This document shows, piece by piece, positions 1 through 8,188 of a stretch of DNA of 64,000 nucleotides. A program made the translations under genes and the position numbers. This DNA comes from Candidatus Lachnoclostridium pullistercoris (GTDB lineage: Bacteria; Bacillota; Clostridia; Lachnospirales; Lachnospiraceae). Within the stretch, counting starts at the first letter, position 1, and the number at the start of each line of letters is the position of its first letter. Below the pieces are notes generated by a model, which made no database searches, was not told the DNA's origin, and saw nothing but the letters and a program-made list of their open reading frames with translations. The stretch lies in assembly GCA_019119775.1 (NCBI GenBank), contig DWWL01000002.1, forward strand, positions 1 to 64,000, read 5' to 3'.

Positions 1-5
1 AAAGC

Positions 6-371
6 TCAGTCATCCTCCACCGCCTCCTCGATCATTTTCCGGATCTCATCCGCCTCCCTGCGGGTCAGTTTCCGGTCCTTTAAAAACGCGTTGAGAAAAG
101 CCGGAAGAGAACCGCCGAAGCTTTTGTCCACCAGAGCCTCACTCTCAAATCTCTGCACCTCTTCCCGCTGCACCACCGCCGTCACCACCGCGTCCTGATT
201 TTTCACAAATCCCCGTCCCGCCAGCTTCTTGAGCACAGTGTAGCTGGTGGATTTCTTCCATCCCAGCTCATAGGCCGCCAGTCTGGCAAGATCCGTGGAG
301 CGCACCGGCTGCGCCTCCCACACCAATTCCATAAAACGATATTCACTCTCATACAGCTTCAGCTCATCCAT
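6..371 (-). CDS. BlaI/MecI/CopY-family transcriptional repressor
   Basis: Predicted 121-residue winged-helix repressor of the BlaI/MecI/CopY (penicillinase repressor) family. The N-terminal half carries the family pattern (LYESEYRFMELVWEAQPV, then a helix-turn-helix around GWKKSTSYTVLKKL). The C-terminal part is the short helical dimerisation tail. An upstream in-frame start exists at 401, but the ATG at 371 is preceded by AGGAGG at good spacing and matches the family N-terminus. In other bacteria such repressors are inactivated by a BlaR1-type membrane protease or by a metal. No such partner is visible; the downstream side is cut by the window edge. Two palindromes sit just upstream over the promoter, so autoregulation is likely. 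What it controls is unknown. Confidence 0.85.
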   Translation of the reverse strand: MDELKLYESEYRFMELVWEAQPVRSTDLARLAAYELGWKKSTSYTVLKKLAGRGFVKNQDAVVTAVVQREEVQRFESEALVDKSFGGSLPAFLNAFLKDRKLTRREADEIRKMIEEAVEDD

Positions 372-402
372 ACCGCTCCTCCTGTTCCCGCAAAAAAGCA
401 AA

Positions 403-462
403 AGGTCTACTGCGCTAGACCTGCCGTTACAGCAAGTCTATCACAGTAGACCACTTTTTGCA
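403..462 (-). promoter_or_regulatory. Promoter with paired BlaI-type operators
   Basis: On the minus strand a -35 TTGCAA and a -10 TAGACT are 17 nt apart. Two dyads with the same half-site follow: GTCTA-N6-TAGAC at 436-451 overlaps the spacer and -10, and AGGTCTA-N6-TAGACCT at 403-422 lies just downstream. Their centres are 31 bp apart, about three helical turns, as expected for two dimers on one DNA face. Tandem dyads are typical of bla/mec operators. Assignment to the adjacent repressor is inferred from position. Confidence 0.7.
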
Positions 463-494
463 ACTCTCTTATTCTTACAAATTTCTGTCAGTGC

Positions 495-1526
495 CTATTT
501 CCGGCTCCCGGCGTTCTTTGCGGCAGCGGCCAGGCGAAACGGCAGCTCCGCCAAAGCCTGAAATGCCTTGTACACCGGCCGCGATGCCAGAATCACCGCC
601 AGCAGCCCGCAGCCGCCCATCAGCAAAAGCACCTGGACCTTGGAGTGGACATTGAAAAAACGGTACAGGTCAAAATACTGACAGAGATCCCGGATCAGAC
701 GGTGGAGCACATACACCGGCAGCGTCCGCTGTCCCAGAACAGTGAGAACAGGCAGCCGTTTCCGGGGCAGAAACGCGATCAGCCCGAAGGAAAGCGCCCC
801 CGCCATCAGGTAGCAGATCAGGCGGATCAGCCAGCATACCGGATAAAGCTCCGGAGCAAACCGGTCATACATGGCGCCGTAAACTGCCAGGCGGTAAGGT
901 TCCAGATAATCATAGGTTCCCAGAAAGACTACAGCCCCTGAAACAGCCCCCGCTCCCATCGCGGCCCACCGCCGCCAGCCGGAGCAAAGGTTATTCAGAT
1001 TATCCGCCGTAAAAAAATATCCCAGGTAAAAAAACGGCGCAAACGCCAGCACCCGGTCCGCCGCCAGAAAATCTCCCAGGTTCCCAGCATAGCCTCCCGC
1101 CAGTCCTATGGCCAGGACTGCCGCCAGAGAAACCCATTTTTTCAGATGGAAAAATACGGGGATCAGCAGATACCACAGGATCAGCGCCAGCAGATACCAG
1201 GGGGCCCCGCTCTCATGGAAGAAATCGATCTTCCAGCCGATCGATCCCTCCAAAAGCCCTTCTGTGATATGGACTCCCACTTCAAATAAAATGTAGAGCC
1301 ATATCAGCCTTGCCAGCTTGTCAAAGCGGAACTTTCCGTCCCGGTAGACTCCCTTTGCCAGATAGCCGGAGATAAAAATAAAGCACGGCATGTGAAAAGT
1401 GTAAATCAGGTACAGGCTGTTAGTGGTAAAGCGGGTGCTTGCCACCGGCAGCAGAAAATGGCCGATCACCACCAGAATGATCAGCACTCCTTTTGCGTTG
1501 TCAATGCGGCTGTCTCTTTTTCCCAT
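495..1526 (-). CDS. Acyltransferase family 3 membrane protein
   Basis: About 343 residues, hydrophobic throughout with roughly ten membrane segments. It has the acyltransferase-3 (OafA/WecH-like) N-terminal signature: RIDNAKGVLIILVVIGH with the conserved His, then FHMPCFIFISGYL. Such proteins transfer acetyl or other acyl groups to extracellular glycans or peptidoglycan. The ATG at 1526 is chosen because AGGAGA precedes it and the family N-terminus begins there; the longer reading frame to 1607 has no family match and crosses the pgm terminator. It follows pgm on the same strand but is separated by a strong hairpin, so it is probably its own transcript. The substrate is unknown. Confidence 0.8.
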   Translation of the reverse strand: MGKRDSRIDNAKGVLIILVVIGHFLLPVASTRFTTNSLYLIYTFHMPCFIFISGYLAKGVYRDGKFRFDKLARLIWLYILFEVGVHITEGLLEGSIGWKIDFFHESGAPWYLLALILWYLLIPVFFHLKKWVSLAAVLAIGLAGGYAGNLGDFLAADRVLAFAPFFYLGYFFTADNLNNLCSGWRRWAAMGAGAVSGAVVFLGTYDYLEPYRLAVYGAMYDRFAPELYPVCWLIRLICYLMAGALSFGLIAFLPRKRLPVLTVLGQRTLPVYVLHRLIRDLCQYFDLYRFFNVHSKVQVLLLMGGCGLLAVILASRPVYKAFQALAELPFRLAAAAKNAGSRK

Positions 1527-1608
1527 TAATTCTCTTCTCCTGGAGCATATTCGGCCGCGGACAGTCGTCCTCCGGCCGCAGGGATCTTCCGCATCCCTGC
1601 AAAGCAAA

Positions 1609-1662
1609 AGAAAGCGCCGCTGCCGGGGAAACTTCCCCGCGGCCGCAGCGCCCCTTTCGTGT
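1609..1662 (-). terminator. Terminator after pgm
   Basis: A GC-rich stem (CGCTGC...GCAGCG around CGGGGAA-AC-TTCCCCG) is followed on the minus strand by a T-rich tract, CTTTCTTTTGCTTT. It fits rho-independent termination of the phosphoglucomutase transcript before the acyltransferase gene. Confidence 0.65.
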
Positions 1663-1699
1663 CATCGGCAGGTTTTCATCGTTTTCCTGCCTGTTTTTC

Positions 1700-3436
1700 T
1701 CACATCAGCTTGTCTACCATAGCCATCACAGCATCTCCCAGCTCGCCGGACTTCTTCTGTCCGTCCTCTAAGGAGGTGCCCTTTACGCCGTAGTAGAACT
1801 TGATCTTCGGCTCCGTGCCGGACGGTCTCACGCATACCCATGCGCCGCCTTCCATATCATAGTAGAGCACGTTGGAGGAAGGAAGTCCAGTGGGCTTCAC
1901 CTCTCCGGTAGCCATATCCTTGATGGTATCCAGCTTGTAGTCTCTTGCAGAAACCACTTTGTAGCCGCCGATCTCCTCCGGCGTATTATTTCTCAGATAG
2001 TCCATGATCGCCTGGATCTTTGCCAGACCCTCGATGCCGGAAAGTCCGATGGATTTCACGGAATCGATGCAGTAGCCGTATTTCTCATACATCTCTATCA
2101 TGGCATCCCACAGAGTCATGTTCTTTGTCTTATAGTAAGCCGCTGCCTCACAGAGAGCAACTGTGGCGGAAACCGCATCCTTGTCTCTCGCGTAGGTTCC
2201 GATCAGGCAGCCGTAGCTCTCTTCCATGCCGAAGAGGTAGGTTCCTTTTCCGGTGCGCTCATTTTTCAGAATCTGCTGGCCGATCCACTTAAATCCGGTC
2301 AGCACCTCCACCAGCTCCACGCCGTAGGCTTTTGCCACCTCGTCGATCAGATTGGTGGAAACGATGGATTTTACCACCTGGCCGTCGGCCGGGATCAGAT
2401 TTCTGGCCTTCTTCTGGCTGAGCACGTACTCGCACAGCAGAGAGCCTGACATATTTCCTGTCAGCGGGATGTACTCGCCGGACTTTGTATCCTTTACATA
2501 AACGCCGAGACGGTCCGCATCCGGGTCAGTGGCCAGCACCAGGTCGGCATCCTGCTCCTTCGCCAGTTTTAAGCCCAGTTCAAAGGCTTCTTTGGACTCG
2601 GGGTTGGGGTAGCTCACGGTGGGGAAGTCTCCATCAGGAAGCTCCTGCTCCGGAACTACGGTCACATGGGTAAATCCAATCTCCTTCAGCGCTCTTCTCA
2701 CCGGGATATTTCCTGTGCCGTGGAGGGGGGTGTAAACGATCTTGATGCTGTCCTGCATCTTGTCGATTGCATCCTGGTTCACCACCTGGGCTTTGACCTG
2801 AGCGATGTATTTGTCATCAATGTCAGCTCCGATGATCTGATATTTTCCGGCCTTTACAGCCTCCTCCACTGTGGTCGTCTTCACTGTGGACAGATCCTCG
2901 ATCGCCAGAACTTCTTCTGTAACGCCCTTGTCATGAGGCGGCGTAAACTGAGCGCCGTCCTCCCAGTATACTTTGTATCCGTTGTACTCCGGCGGGTTGT
3001 GGCTGGCCGTGATGTTGATGCCGGCGATACAACCCAGCTCCCTGACTGCGAAGGACAGTTCCGGGGTAGGACGGAGAGATTCAAATTTATAAGCCTTGAT
3101 GCCGTTGGCAGCCAGCGTAAGAGCTGCCTCCTCCGCGAATTCCGGAGACATATGGCGGGAGTCGAAAGCGATGGCTACGCCCTTGTCCGCTCCTCCCTGT
3201 TTGATGATATAGTTGGCAAGTCCCTGGGTTGCCCGGCGCACAACGTAAATGTTCATGCGGTTGATTCCGGCTCCGATGATGCCTCTCAATCCGGCAGTGC
3301 CGAATTCCAGATCCATATAGAAACGTTCCTTGATCTCATTTTCATTTCCGGCGATGGCACGGAGCTCTTCTTTTGTCTTCTCATCAAAATACGGATTGCT
3401 CAGCCATTCTTCATAAATTTTCATGTAATCTTTCAT
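1700..3436 (-). CDS. pgcA: Phosphoglucomutase / phosphomannomutase
   Basis: 578-residue alpha-D-phosphohexomutase, the usual length for the Bacillus PgcA-type enzyme that interconverts glucose-1-P and glucose-6-P. Visible landmarks are GTAGLRG (46-52), the phosphoserine loop TASHNPPEYNGYK with Ser145, the metal loop DPDADRLG, the sugar loop EESYG and the C-terminal phosphate site RPSGTEPK. All catalytic elements are present. The ATG at 3436 has AGGAGG upstream. Transcribed alone: a structured non-coding stretch separates it from the upstream coat-type gene, and a terminator follows. Likely role is supply of glucose-1-P for wall polymers and glycogen. Confidence 0.95.
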   Translation of the reverse strand: MKDYMKIYEEWLSNPYFDEKTKEELRAIAGNENEIKERFYMDLEFGTAGLRGIIGAGINRMNIYVVRRATQGLANYIIKQGGADKGVAIAFDSRHMSPEFAEEAALTLAANGIKAYKFESLRPTPELSFAVRELGCIAGINITASHNPPEYNGYKVYWEDGAQFTPPHDKGVTEEVLAIEDLSTVKTTTVEEAVKAGKYQIIGADIDDKYIAQVKAQVVNQDAIDKMQDSIKIVYTPLHGTGNIPVRRALKEIGFTHVTVVPEQELPDGDFPTVSYPNPESKEAFELGLKLAKEQDADLVLATDPDADRLGVYVKDTKSGEYIPLTGNMSGSLLCEYVLSQKKARNLIPADGQVVKSIVSTNLIDEVAKAYGVELVEVLTGFKWIGQQILKNERTGKGTYLFGMEESYGCLIGTYARDKDAVSATVALCEAAAYYKTKNMTLWDAMIEMYEKYGYCIDSVKSIGLSGIEGLAKIQAIMDYLRNNTPEEIGGYKVVSARDYKLDTIKDMATGEVKPTGLPSSNVLYYDMEGGAWVCVRPSGTEPKIKFYYGVKGTSLEDGQKKSGELGDAVMAMVDKLM

Positions 3437-3596
3437 AGATGCTGTCTCCTCCTGAATTCCGCGGGATTCGCGGCATATTTGACATCAGCTGGGATGAGCC
3501 GGTGCTGGGCGCGGGCGGTAAGGGTGAAGGCCCGGGGCGCTGGATGACTCGCCTTCGGCCGAAAGCCTGGGCGAGAGGGGCGCCGTGCTGGGCACG

Positions 3597-3703
3597 CTGG
3601 GGAGCTTTGCTCCCCAGAGCTCACGGGCTTCGCCCTATGCCGGAAAGCGAAGACAGCCCCGCTTTTGTGCGAGCACAACGCGTGGCTGTCTTCGCTTTCC
3701 GGC
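3597..3703 (-). repeat. Three-hairpin structured element, copy C
   Basis: Minus-strand element in the gene-free stretch 3437-3759. Hairpin 1 has perfect 20-bp arms (3639-3658 and 3684-3703). Its loop holds CGC/GCG, a GT/AAA internal loop, and an inner TGTG-CTCG-CACA hairpin. Hairpin 2 is GGGC-GAA-GCCC (3625-3635) and hairpin 3 is CTGGGGAGC-TTT-GCTCCCCAG (3597-3617). Further GC-rich palindromes continue to about 3540. Copies A (12877-12988) and B (31240-31352) share the fold but not the arm sequences. It is not a simple terminator, having no T-tract on the minus strand and lying upstream of pgm. Confidence 0.7.
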
Positions 3704-3759
3704 GCACGGCTCATTGCTGACGTGGATATTATACAACATTCTGCACAAAAAAGGAAGTA

Positions 3760-4740
3760 TCATCCGCGCAGCATCCGTAAAAATTTCCATCTGTTTTCTT
3801 CCTGTTCTTCCAGTTTTTTCAGCTTTTCGACATTTCTCTCCGGAATCCAGGCTTTGTTGGCGTTGTAGTAAAAGTTGATCTGTTTCCAGTATTTTTCCGG
3901 GTATAAAAAGAGATAGTACAGGCATTCCCGCTCCTGGGCGGAAAGGCGTCTGGTCTTTTCGTAGATGTCCAGGACGGACAGGCCCAGAGCGCTGTTCCAG
4001 TCGTGTTTTTCCATAACTTTCCGCAGGAAGTGATAGAGATCTGTGACCTGGACGCCAAAGTGCATGCGGTTGAACTCTATGACGGCCATGTCCCGGCCGG
4101 TCATGAGCAGGTGATGCTGGTCCAGATCGCCGTGGCATAAAAAAAGGCCCTGGCCGTCGCAGCCGGCAAAAAGCTGTTCCATCCCGGCTGCCGCCTCCAG
4201 GGCCTGCTCGTAAAATTTCTGAAAGCCGGCGATCACCTGGAGCTCAAACGCCGTTTTTTTCCGCTTGCCACGGACAAAGTTTCTGGCCCGCTGCAGCTCC
4301 TGGTTGTGGCGGCGCATCTCTCCGGCCAGAGATTCCCCCAGGATGGAGCCCATGCTCCACTCCTCCCGAAAGGGGAGCCCGCGCAGGATCTGATGAAGGG
4401 AGGCGATCTTCGATGACGCCTGGAGCACTTCTCTGGTGTCCTTTAAGCTGCACTCCCGGTCGGAAAACCAGTTTTTCACTATATATCGGGTCCCGTCGTC
4501 CGCCAGGGACAAAAGCCCGTCCTCCCGGTTGCGCACGCAGCGGTCCGCTGACAGACCGCCTGTCTCCATGGCAAACCCCAGGACCTCGTCCTCAAACTCC
4601 AGCCGCCGGACCGTTCCCCGGTATTCTTTTACCAGCTTAAGTCCCCGGTCCGTCTCACAGATCCAGGCCCCTCTTCCTTTTCTGGCCGACAACAGCTCCA
4701 GATCGTACTGCTGCAGAATTTCTATATATTTCTCATTCAC
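3760..4740 (-). CDS. CotS-family spore coat protein (kinase-like fold)
   Basis: 326-residue protein of the CotS/aminoglycoside-phosphotransferase-like superfamily. An N-terminal lobe (RGAWICETDRGLKLVKEY) is followed by the Brenner-type loop CHGDLDQHHLL (HGD at 203-205) and IEFNRMHFG in place of the metal-binding loop. The C-terminal segment ending PEKYWKQINFYYNANKAW is typical of CotS/YsxE/YutH spore coat relatives. Start is GTG at 4740 preceded by GGAGGGG; no ATG fits. It lies downstream of cca on the same strand, with an 84-nt gap holding a small hairpin without T-tract, so readthrough is possible. Likely a coat-associated protein made in the mother cell; kinase activity is unproven. Confidence 0.75.
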   Translation of the reverse strand: MNEKYIEILQQYDLELLSARKGRGAWICETDRGLKLVKEYRGTVRRLEFEDEVLGFAMETGGLSADRCVRNREDGLLSLADDGTRYIVKNWFSDRECSLKDTREVLQASSKIASLHQILRGLPFREEWSMGSILGESLAGEMRRHNQELQRARNFVRGKRKKTAFELQVIAGFQKFYEQALEAAAGMEQLFAGCDGQGLFLCHGDLDQHHLLMTGRDMAVIEFNRMHFGVQVTDLYHFLRKVMEKHDWNSALGLSVLDIYEKTRRLSAQERECLYYLFLYPEKYWKQINFYYNANKAWIPERNVEKLKKLEEQEENRWKFLRMLRG

Positions 4741-4824
4741 GGCTGCCCCTCCACATTCCTTTCGTTTCGTGCGGGCAGGACTCTCCTGTCCGGCTACTTC
4801 TAGGGTATGTGGTCCGCCTCTTTT

Positions 4825-6015
4825 TTAGAATCGCAGCAGATATTCTTTTGTGTTGTGCTCCGGGTGGCGGAGCACCTCCTCAAACATCTCTCCCAGGCGG
4901 AGCCCGATCTCCCGTCCCGGCTTCATCCCGGCGGCGATCAGGTCATTTCCCGTCACCGCCAGAGTCTTTAAGGAAATGCAGTCCCCGTCCCGGCGGATCT
5001 CCTCCGTCATAGCGGAAAGCTCTTCCCACTTCTTTCGGCTGTCTGTCCCGGCCGCCAGGCGGAATCCCAGCAAACAGTCAAACATTTCCCCGCTCATGCG
5101 GCTCATGGCACAGCGCAGCTGGTATTTGTCCGCCTCGAGCGGACATTTCCAGTACGCTGCCAGCAGGCGGACCCTGGAAATGGTATCGTTGTCTGCCTTG
5201 AGTTCTTTTAAGATCCTCTCCCCTTCTTTTTCGTCCAGATCCCGCAGAAATGCGGCCCAGCGGACGTATTTTTCCGGCGCAAATTCCGCTGACAGCCAGT
5301 TGGCCGCATGTTCTCTCCCCGGATCCCCGGCGTCTGCGAAATGGGCGCTGACAAAGGGGGCGATGCCGGCGGCAAACACCAGGCTCATCCGCTCAGGATG
5401 GGGGGATTTTAACAGCTTTGTCAGCTCCACCTGGATCCGCTCCTTGCTCACATGAACCAGATTGGGGGCGATCTGCCTCACCGCCTCCAGCGTCTGTTCC
5501 TCGATCTCAAACCCCAGCTGGGCGGAAAAGCGGATGGCCCTCAAAATTCTCAGAGCGTCCTCCGTAAACCGCTCCTGGGCCTTCCCCACGCAGCGGATCA
5601 CCCCCCGCTTTAAATCCTCCATTCCGCCGAATTCATCCACGATCCCCGTCTTTTTGCTGTAAGCCATGGCGTTGATGGTGAAATCCCTCCGCTTCAGATC
5701 TTCCGTCAGACTGGCGGTAAACTCCACGTTCTTTGGGTGGCGCCCATCCTCATACTCCCCGTCGATCCGGTACGTCGTCACCTCGTAGCCCCTGTGGTTT
5801 TCCAGCACTGTCACCGTTCCGTGCTGAATCCCCGTGTCCACGGTCCTGCGGAACAGCTTTTTGACCTGCTCCGGGCGGGCGGAAGTGGTGATGTCCCAGT
5901 CCTCCGGCTCCCGGCCTAAGAGCGTGTCCCGCACGCAGCCGCCCACCGCGTAGGCTTCAAATCCTCCTGCCTCCAGCGTATCTATGATCTTTTCCACTGC
6001 CTGGGGAATTTCCAT
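4825..6015 (-). CDS. cca: CCA tRNA nucleotidyltransferase
   Basis: 396-residue class II (bacterial) tRNA nucleotidyltransferase that adds or repairs the 3' CCA end of tRNAs. The polymerase-beta fold motif is clear: GGCVRDTLLG at 25-34 and the metal residues in EDWDITT (Asp39 and Asp41). Next come RRDFTINAMAY and the nucleotide-recognition region (EDALRILRAIRFSAQLGF). The tail is helical, and no canonical HD phosphohydrolase motif is obvious. ATG at 6015 follows AGGAGG. Same strand as proS but separated from it by the proS terminator. Confidence 0.93.
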   Translation of the reverse strand: MEIPQAVEKIIDTLEAGGFEAYAVGGCVRDTLLGREPEDWDITTSARPEQVKKLFRRTVDTGIQHGTVTVLENHRGYEVTTYRIDGEYEDGRHPKNVEFTASLTEDLKRRDFTINAMAYSKKTGIVDEFGGMEDLKRGVIRCVGKAQERFTEDALRILRAIRFSAQLGFEIEEQTLEAVRQIAPNLVHVSKERIQVELTKLLKSPHPERMSLVFAAGIAPFVSAHFADAGDPGREHAANWLSAEFAPEKYVRWAAFLRDLDEKEGERILKELKADNDTISRVRLLAAYWKCPLEADKYQLRCAMSRMSGEMFDCLLGFRLAAGTDSRKKWEELSAMTEEIRRDGDCISLKTLAVTGNDLIAAGMKPGREIGLRLGEMFEEVLRHPEHNTKEYLLRF

Positions 6016-6151
6016 ATTCTGTGTTCCTCCTCACGTTTTTCTGCTGCCCATCATACCATTTTTTCCGCTGTTTGCCAAATAAAACCGCTGCCAAAGGCTG
6101 ATCTCCGGCCATTTTTTCATAAACAGCTCCGTCTCCCGCAGCACCAATGCA

Positions 6152-6196
6152 AAAGAGGAACCTCCTCATCCGGCAGGAATGAAGCGGTTCCTCTTT
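6152..6196 (-). terminator. proS terminator
   Basis: Perfect 11-bp arms AAAGAGGAACC (6152-6162) and GGTTCCTCTTT (6186-6196) lie 44 nt beyond the proS stop, followed on the minus strand by TTTTGC. Confidence 0.7.
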
Positions 6197-6239
6197 CTTC
6201 TGTTTATCTGTACAGAGATCTGAAAAACTTCTGCGTTTA

Positions 6240-7673
6240 TTAATACGCCCGGCCCCAGTATACCATCTTTTTTGCCGGCTTTCCGCAGCAGATGCACTTG
6301 TCGGAAAGCTGCTCCTGCTTAAAGGGCATGCAGCGGGAGGTTGCTCCCGTCAGCTCTTTGATCTTGTCCTCGCACTCCTGGCAGCCGCACCACATAGCCT
6401 TCACAAAGCCCGGCTTCTCATTGATCGTCTTCTCAAACTCCTCAAAGGTGGTCGCCGTGTAGGTGTGGGCGTCGCGATGTGCCTTCGCCTTCTCAAACAG
6501 ATGGTGCTGGATCTCGTCCAGCAGCTCTTTTACTTTCACGTCAATCTCGTCAAGAGCCACAACGGTCTTCTCGTGGGTGTCTCTGCGCACCAGCACTGCC
6601 TGGCCGTTTTCAATGTCTCTCGGACCGATCTCCACGCGGACCGGAATTCCTCTCATCTCGGACTCGCTGAACTTCCAGCCCGGGCTCTTGTCAGAATCAT
6701 CCACTTTCACGCGGAAATTGGACAGAGTCTCTTTTAACTCAAACGCCTTGTCCAGAACGCCCGGCTTCTGCTGCTGAACGGGAACGATCACCACCTGCAC
6801 AGGAGCGATGGCCGGCGGAAGAACCAGACCGTTGTTGTCGCCGTGAACCATGATGATGGCTCCGATCAGACGGGTGGTCATGCCCCAGGACGTCTGATGC
6901 ACATATTTTAACTTGTTGTCCTTATCGGAATACTGGATGCCGAAGGCCTTCGCGAAGCCATCGCCGAAGTTGTGGCTGGTTCCGGACTGAAGAGCCTTGC
7001 CGTCGTGCATCAGCGCCTCGATGGTGTAGGTAGCCTCTGCTCCCGCAAATTTCTCCTTGTCTGTCTTCCGGCCCCGGATCACCGGCATCGCCAGCACTTC
7101 CTCGCAGAAATCCGCGTACAGATTCAGCATCTGGATCGTTCTCTCCTCTGCCTCCTCCGCGGTGGCGTGAGCGGTGTGTCCTTCCTGCCATAAAAACTCT
7201 CTGGAGCGGAGGAACGGTCTGGTGGTCTTCTCCCAGCGGACTACAGAGCACCACTGATTGTAGAGCTTCGGCAGATCCCGGTAAGAATGAATGTCTCTGG
7301 CATAAAAATCGCAGAACAGTGTCTCAGAGGTGGGGCGCACGCACAGACGCTCCTGAAGAGGCTCCAGACCGCCGTGGGTAACCCAGGCAACCTCCGGCGC
7401 AAATCCCTCCACATGGTCCTTCTCCTTCTCAAGAAGGCTCTCCGGGATAAACAGGGGCATATACACATTCTGCACGCCTGTCTCCTTAAAACGTCTGTCC
7501 AGCTCCTTCTGGATGTTCTCCCAGATGGCGTAGCCGTCCGGCTTGATCACCATGCAGCCCTTTACGCTGGAATAATCGATCAGCTCTGCCTTTTTCACCA
7601 CATCCGTATACCACTGGGCGAAATCCACGTCCATGGATGTGATGGCTTCTACTAATTTCTTGTCATTTGCCAT
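6240..7673 (-). CDS. proS: Prolyl-tRNA synthetase, archaeal/eukaryotic type (ProRS type 3)
   Basis: 477-residue class II aminoacyl-tRNA synthetase charging tRNA-Pro. Length and the absence of the bacterial editing (INS) insertion place it in the compact archaeal-type group. Motif 2 and 3 regions are visible ([31 protein letters not shown]), and the C-terminus has a Cys-rich zinc-like part (CGCQECEDK, then [10 protein letters not shown]). The reading frame is open far upstream to 7982, but that stretch is the T-box leader. The ATG at 7673 has AAGGAGAA at 6 nt and matches the family start ([18 protein letters not shown]). Expression is predicted to rise when uncharged tRNA-Pro accumulates. Confidence 0.95.
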   Translation of the reverse strand: MANDKKLVEAITSMDVDFAQWYTDVVKKAELIDYSSVKGCMVIKPDGYAIWENIQKELDRRFKETGVQNVYMPLFIPESLLEKEKDHVEGFAPEVAWVTHGGLEPLQERLCVRPTSETLFCDFYARDIHSYRDLPKLYNQWCSVVRWEKTTRPFLRSREFLWQEGHTAHATAEEAEERTIQMLNLYADFCEEVLAMPVIRGRKTDKEKFAGAEATYTIEALMHDGKALQSGTSHNFGDGFAKAFGIQYSDKDNKLKYVHQTSWGMTTRLIGAIIMVHGDNNGLVLPPAIAPVQVVIVPVQQQKPGVLDKAFELKETLSNFRVKVDDSDKSPGWKFSESEMRGIPVRVEIGPRDIENGQAVLVRRDTHEKTVVALDEIDVKVKELLDEIQHHLFEKAKAHRDAHTYTATTFEEFEKTINEKPGFVKAMWCGCQECEDKIKELTGATSRCMPFKQEQLSDKCICCGKPAKKMVYWGRAY

Positions 7674-7777
7674 GATTGTTCTCCTTCTTAAGTTTCTTCT
7701 TTTCCTCCGGCGCAGGCGGCCCGCGAAAGCGACATTTTCCTTTCCGCCGCAGTGCGATCTCCGCGGAGCGTTTTTAT

Positions 7778-7804
7778 ATAACAGGGAACGAAGTTTCCTG
7801 TTAT
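7778..7804 (-). repeat. Post-terminator hairpin repeat, copy 1
   Basis: Perfect or wobble 12-bp arms ATAACAGGAAAC and GTTCCCTGTTAT around a TTC loop (minus strand). It starts two bases after the TTTTTGT tract of the T-box terminator. Near-identical elements follow the terminators at 11476-11504 and 14461-14506. Confidence 0.6.
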
Positions 7805-7810
7805 ACAAAA

Positions 7811-8060
7811 AGCGCCCCGTCCCCTCTGAAAAAGGGACCGAGACGCTCGGCGGTACCACCCAATTTAGCAGATCCGGACAGCTTTTTTCGCTGCAGGTTC
7901 CGCTCTCCTCATGACCGTTAACGCCGGTGTACGCCGCATTCCTCATACGGGGCTCCGGGGCCGGTTCGGAATTCAGGGACATAGCCGCTTTCCACCTCCC
8001 GCGGCCTCTCTGTCATGTATGAAAACCTACTATTCCTCTTCCTCGCCTTTGGCTTATTGT
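7811..8060 (-). promoter_or_regulatory. T-box riboswitch leader of proS
   Basis: Minus-strand leader of about 250 nt. It has the stem I start (GAGGAAGAGGAATAGTAGG), a purine-rich distal region (GACAGAGAGG), and the invariant T-box TGGGTGGTACCGC at about 7848-7862 that binds the tRNA acceptor end. A terminator stem (AGCGTCTCGGTCCC with GGGGACGGGGCGCT) then runs into TTTTT. A plausible proline specifier (CCC or CCT) lies in GTCCCTGAA near 7973-7980; the exact triplet needs folding. The T-box and terminator 5' strand overlap as expected for an antiterminator switch. Confidence 0.9.
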
Positions 8061-8066
8061 AGGTTG

Positions 8067-8095
8067 ATTCTACGCCATTTTCCGGAAAATGTCAA
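8067..8095 (-). promoter_or_regulatory. SigA-type promoter of the proS T-box transcript
   Basis: Consensus -35 TTGACA (8090-8095) and -10 TAGAAT (8067-8072) with a 17-nt spacer on the minus strand place the start near 8060, just before T-box stem I. Confidence 0.8.
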
Positions 8096-8188
8096 CCGCC
8101 AACCCGCGAAAAAACAGGCCGTCCCGTCATACCGCCCTTATTTCACCCATAGAATGGTATTAAACACCCGTCCCGTGGAGATCTGTCT

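Noticed and set aside
2666..3547. Long plus-strand open frame across pgm
   Set aside because: It is antisense to a complete, well-conserved phosphoglucomutase and has no recognisable domain.
3639..3703. Simple terminator or insertion-sequence end
   Set aside because: No T-tract in the pgm/coat gene direction, no transposase, and the same fold recurs with other arm sequences at two more sites.
7674..7982. N-terminal extension of proS by about 100 residues
   Set aside because: The stretch is the T-box and terminator; the family start and a ribosome site are at 7673.
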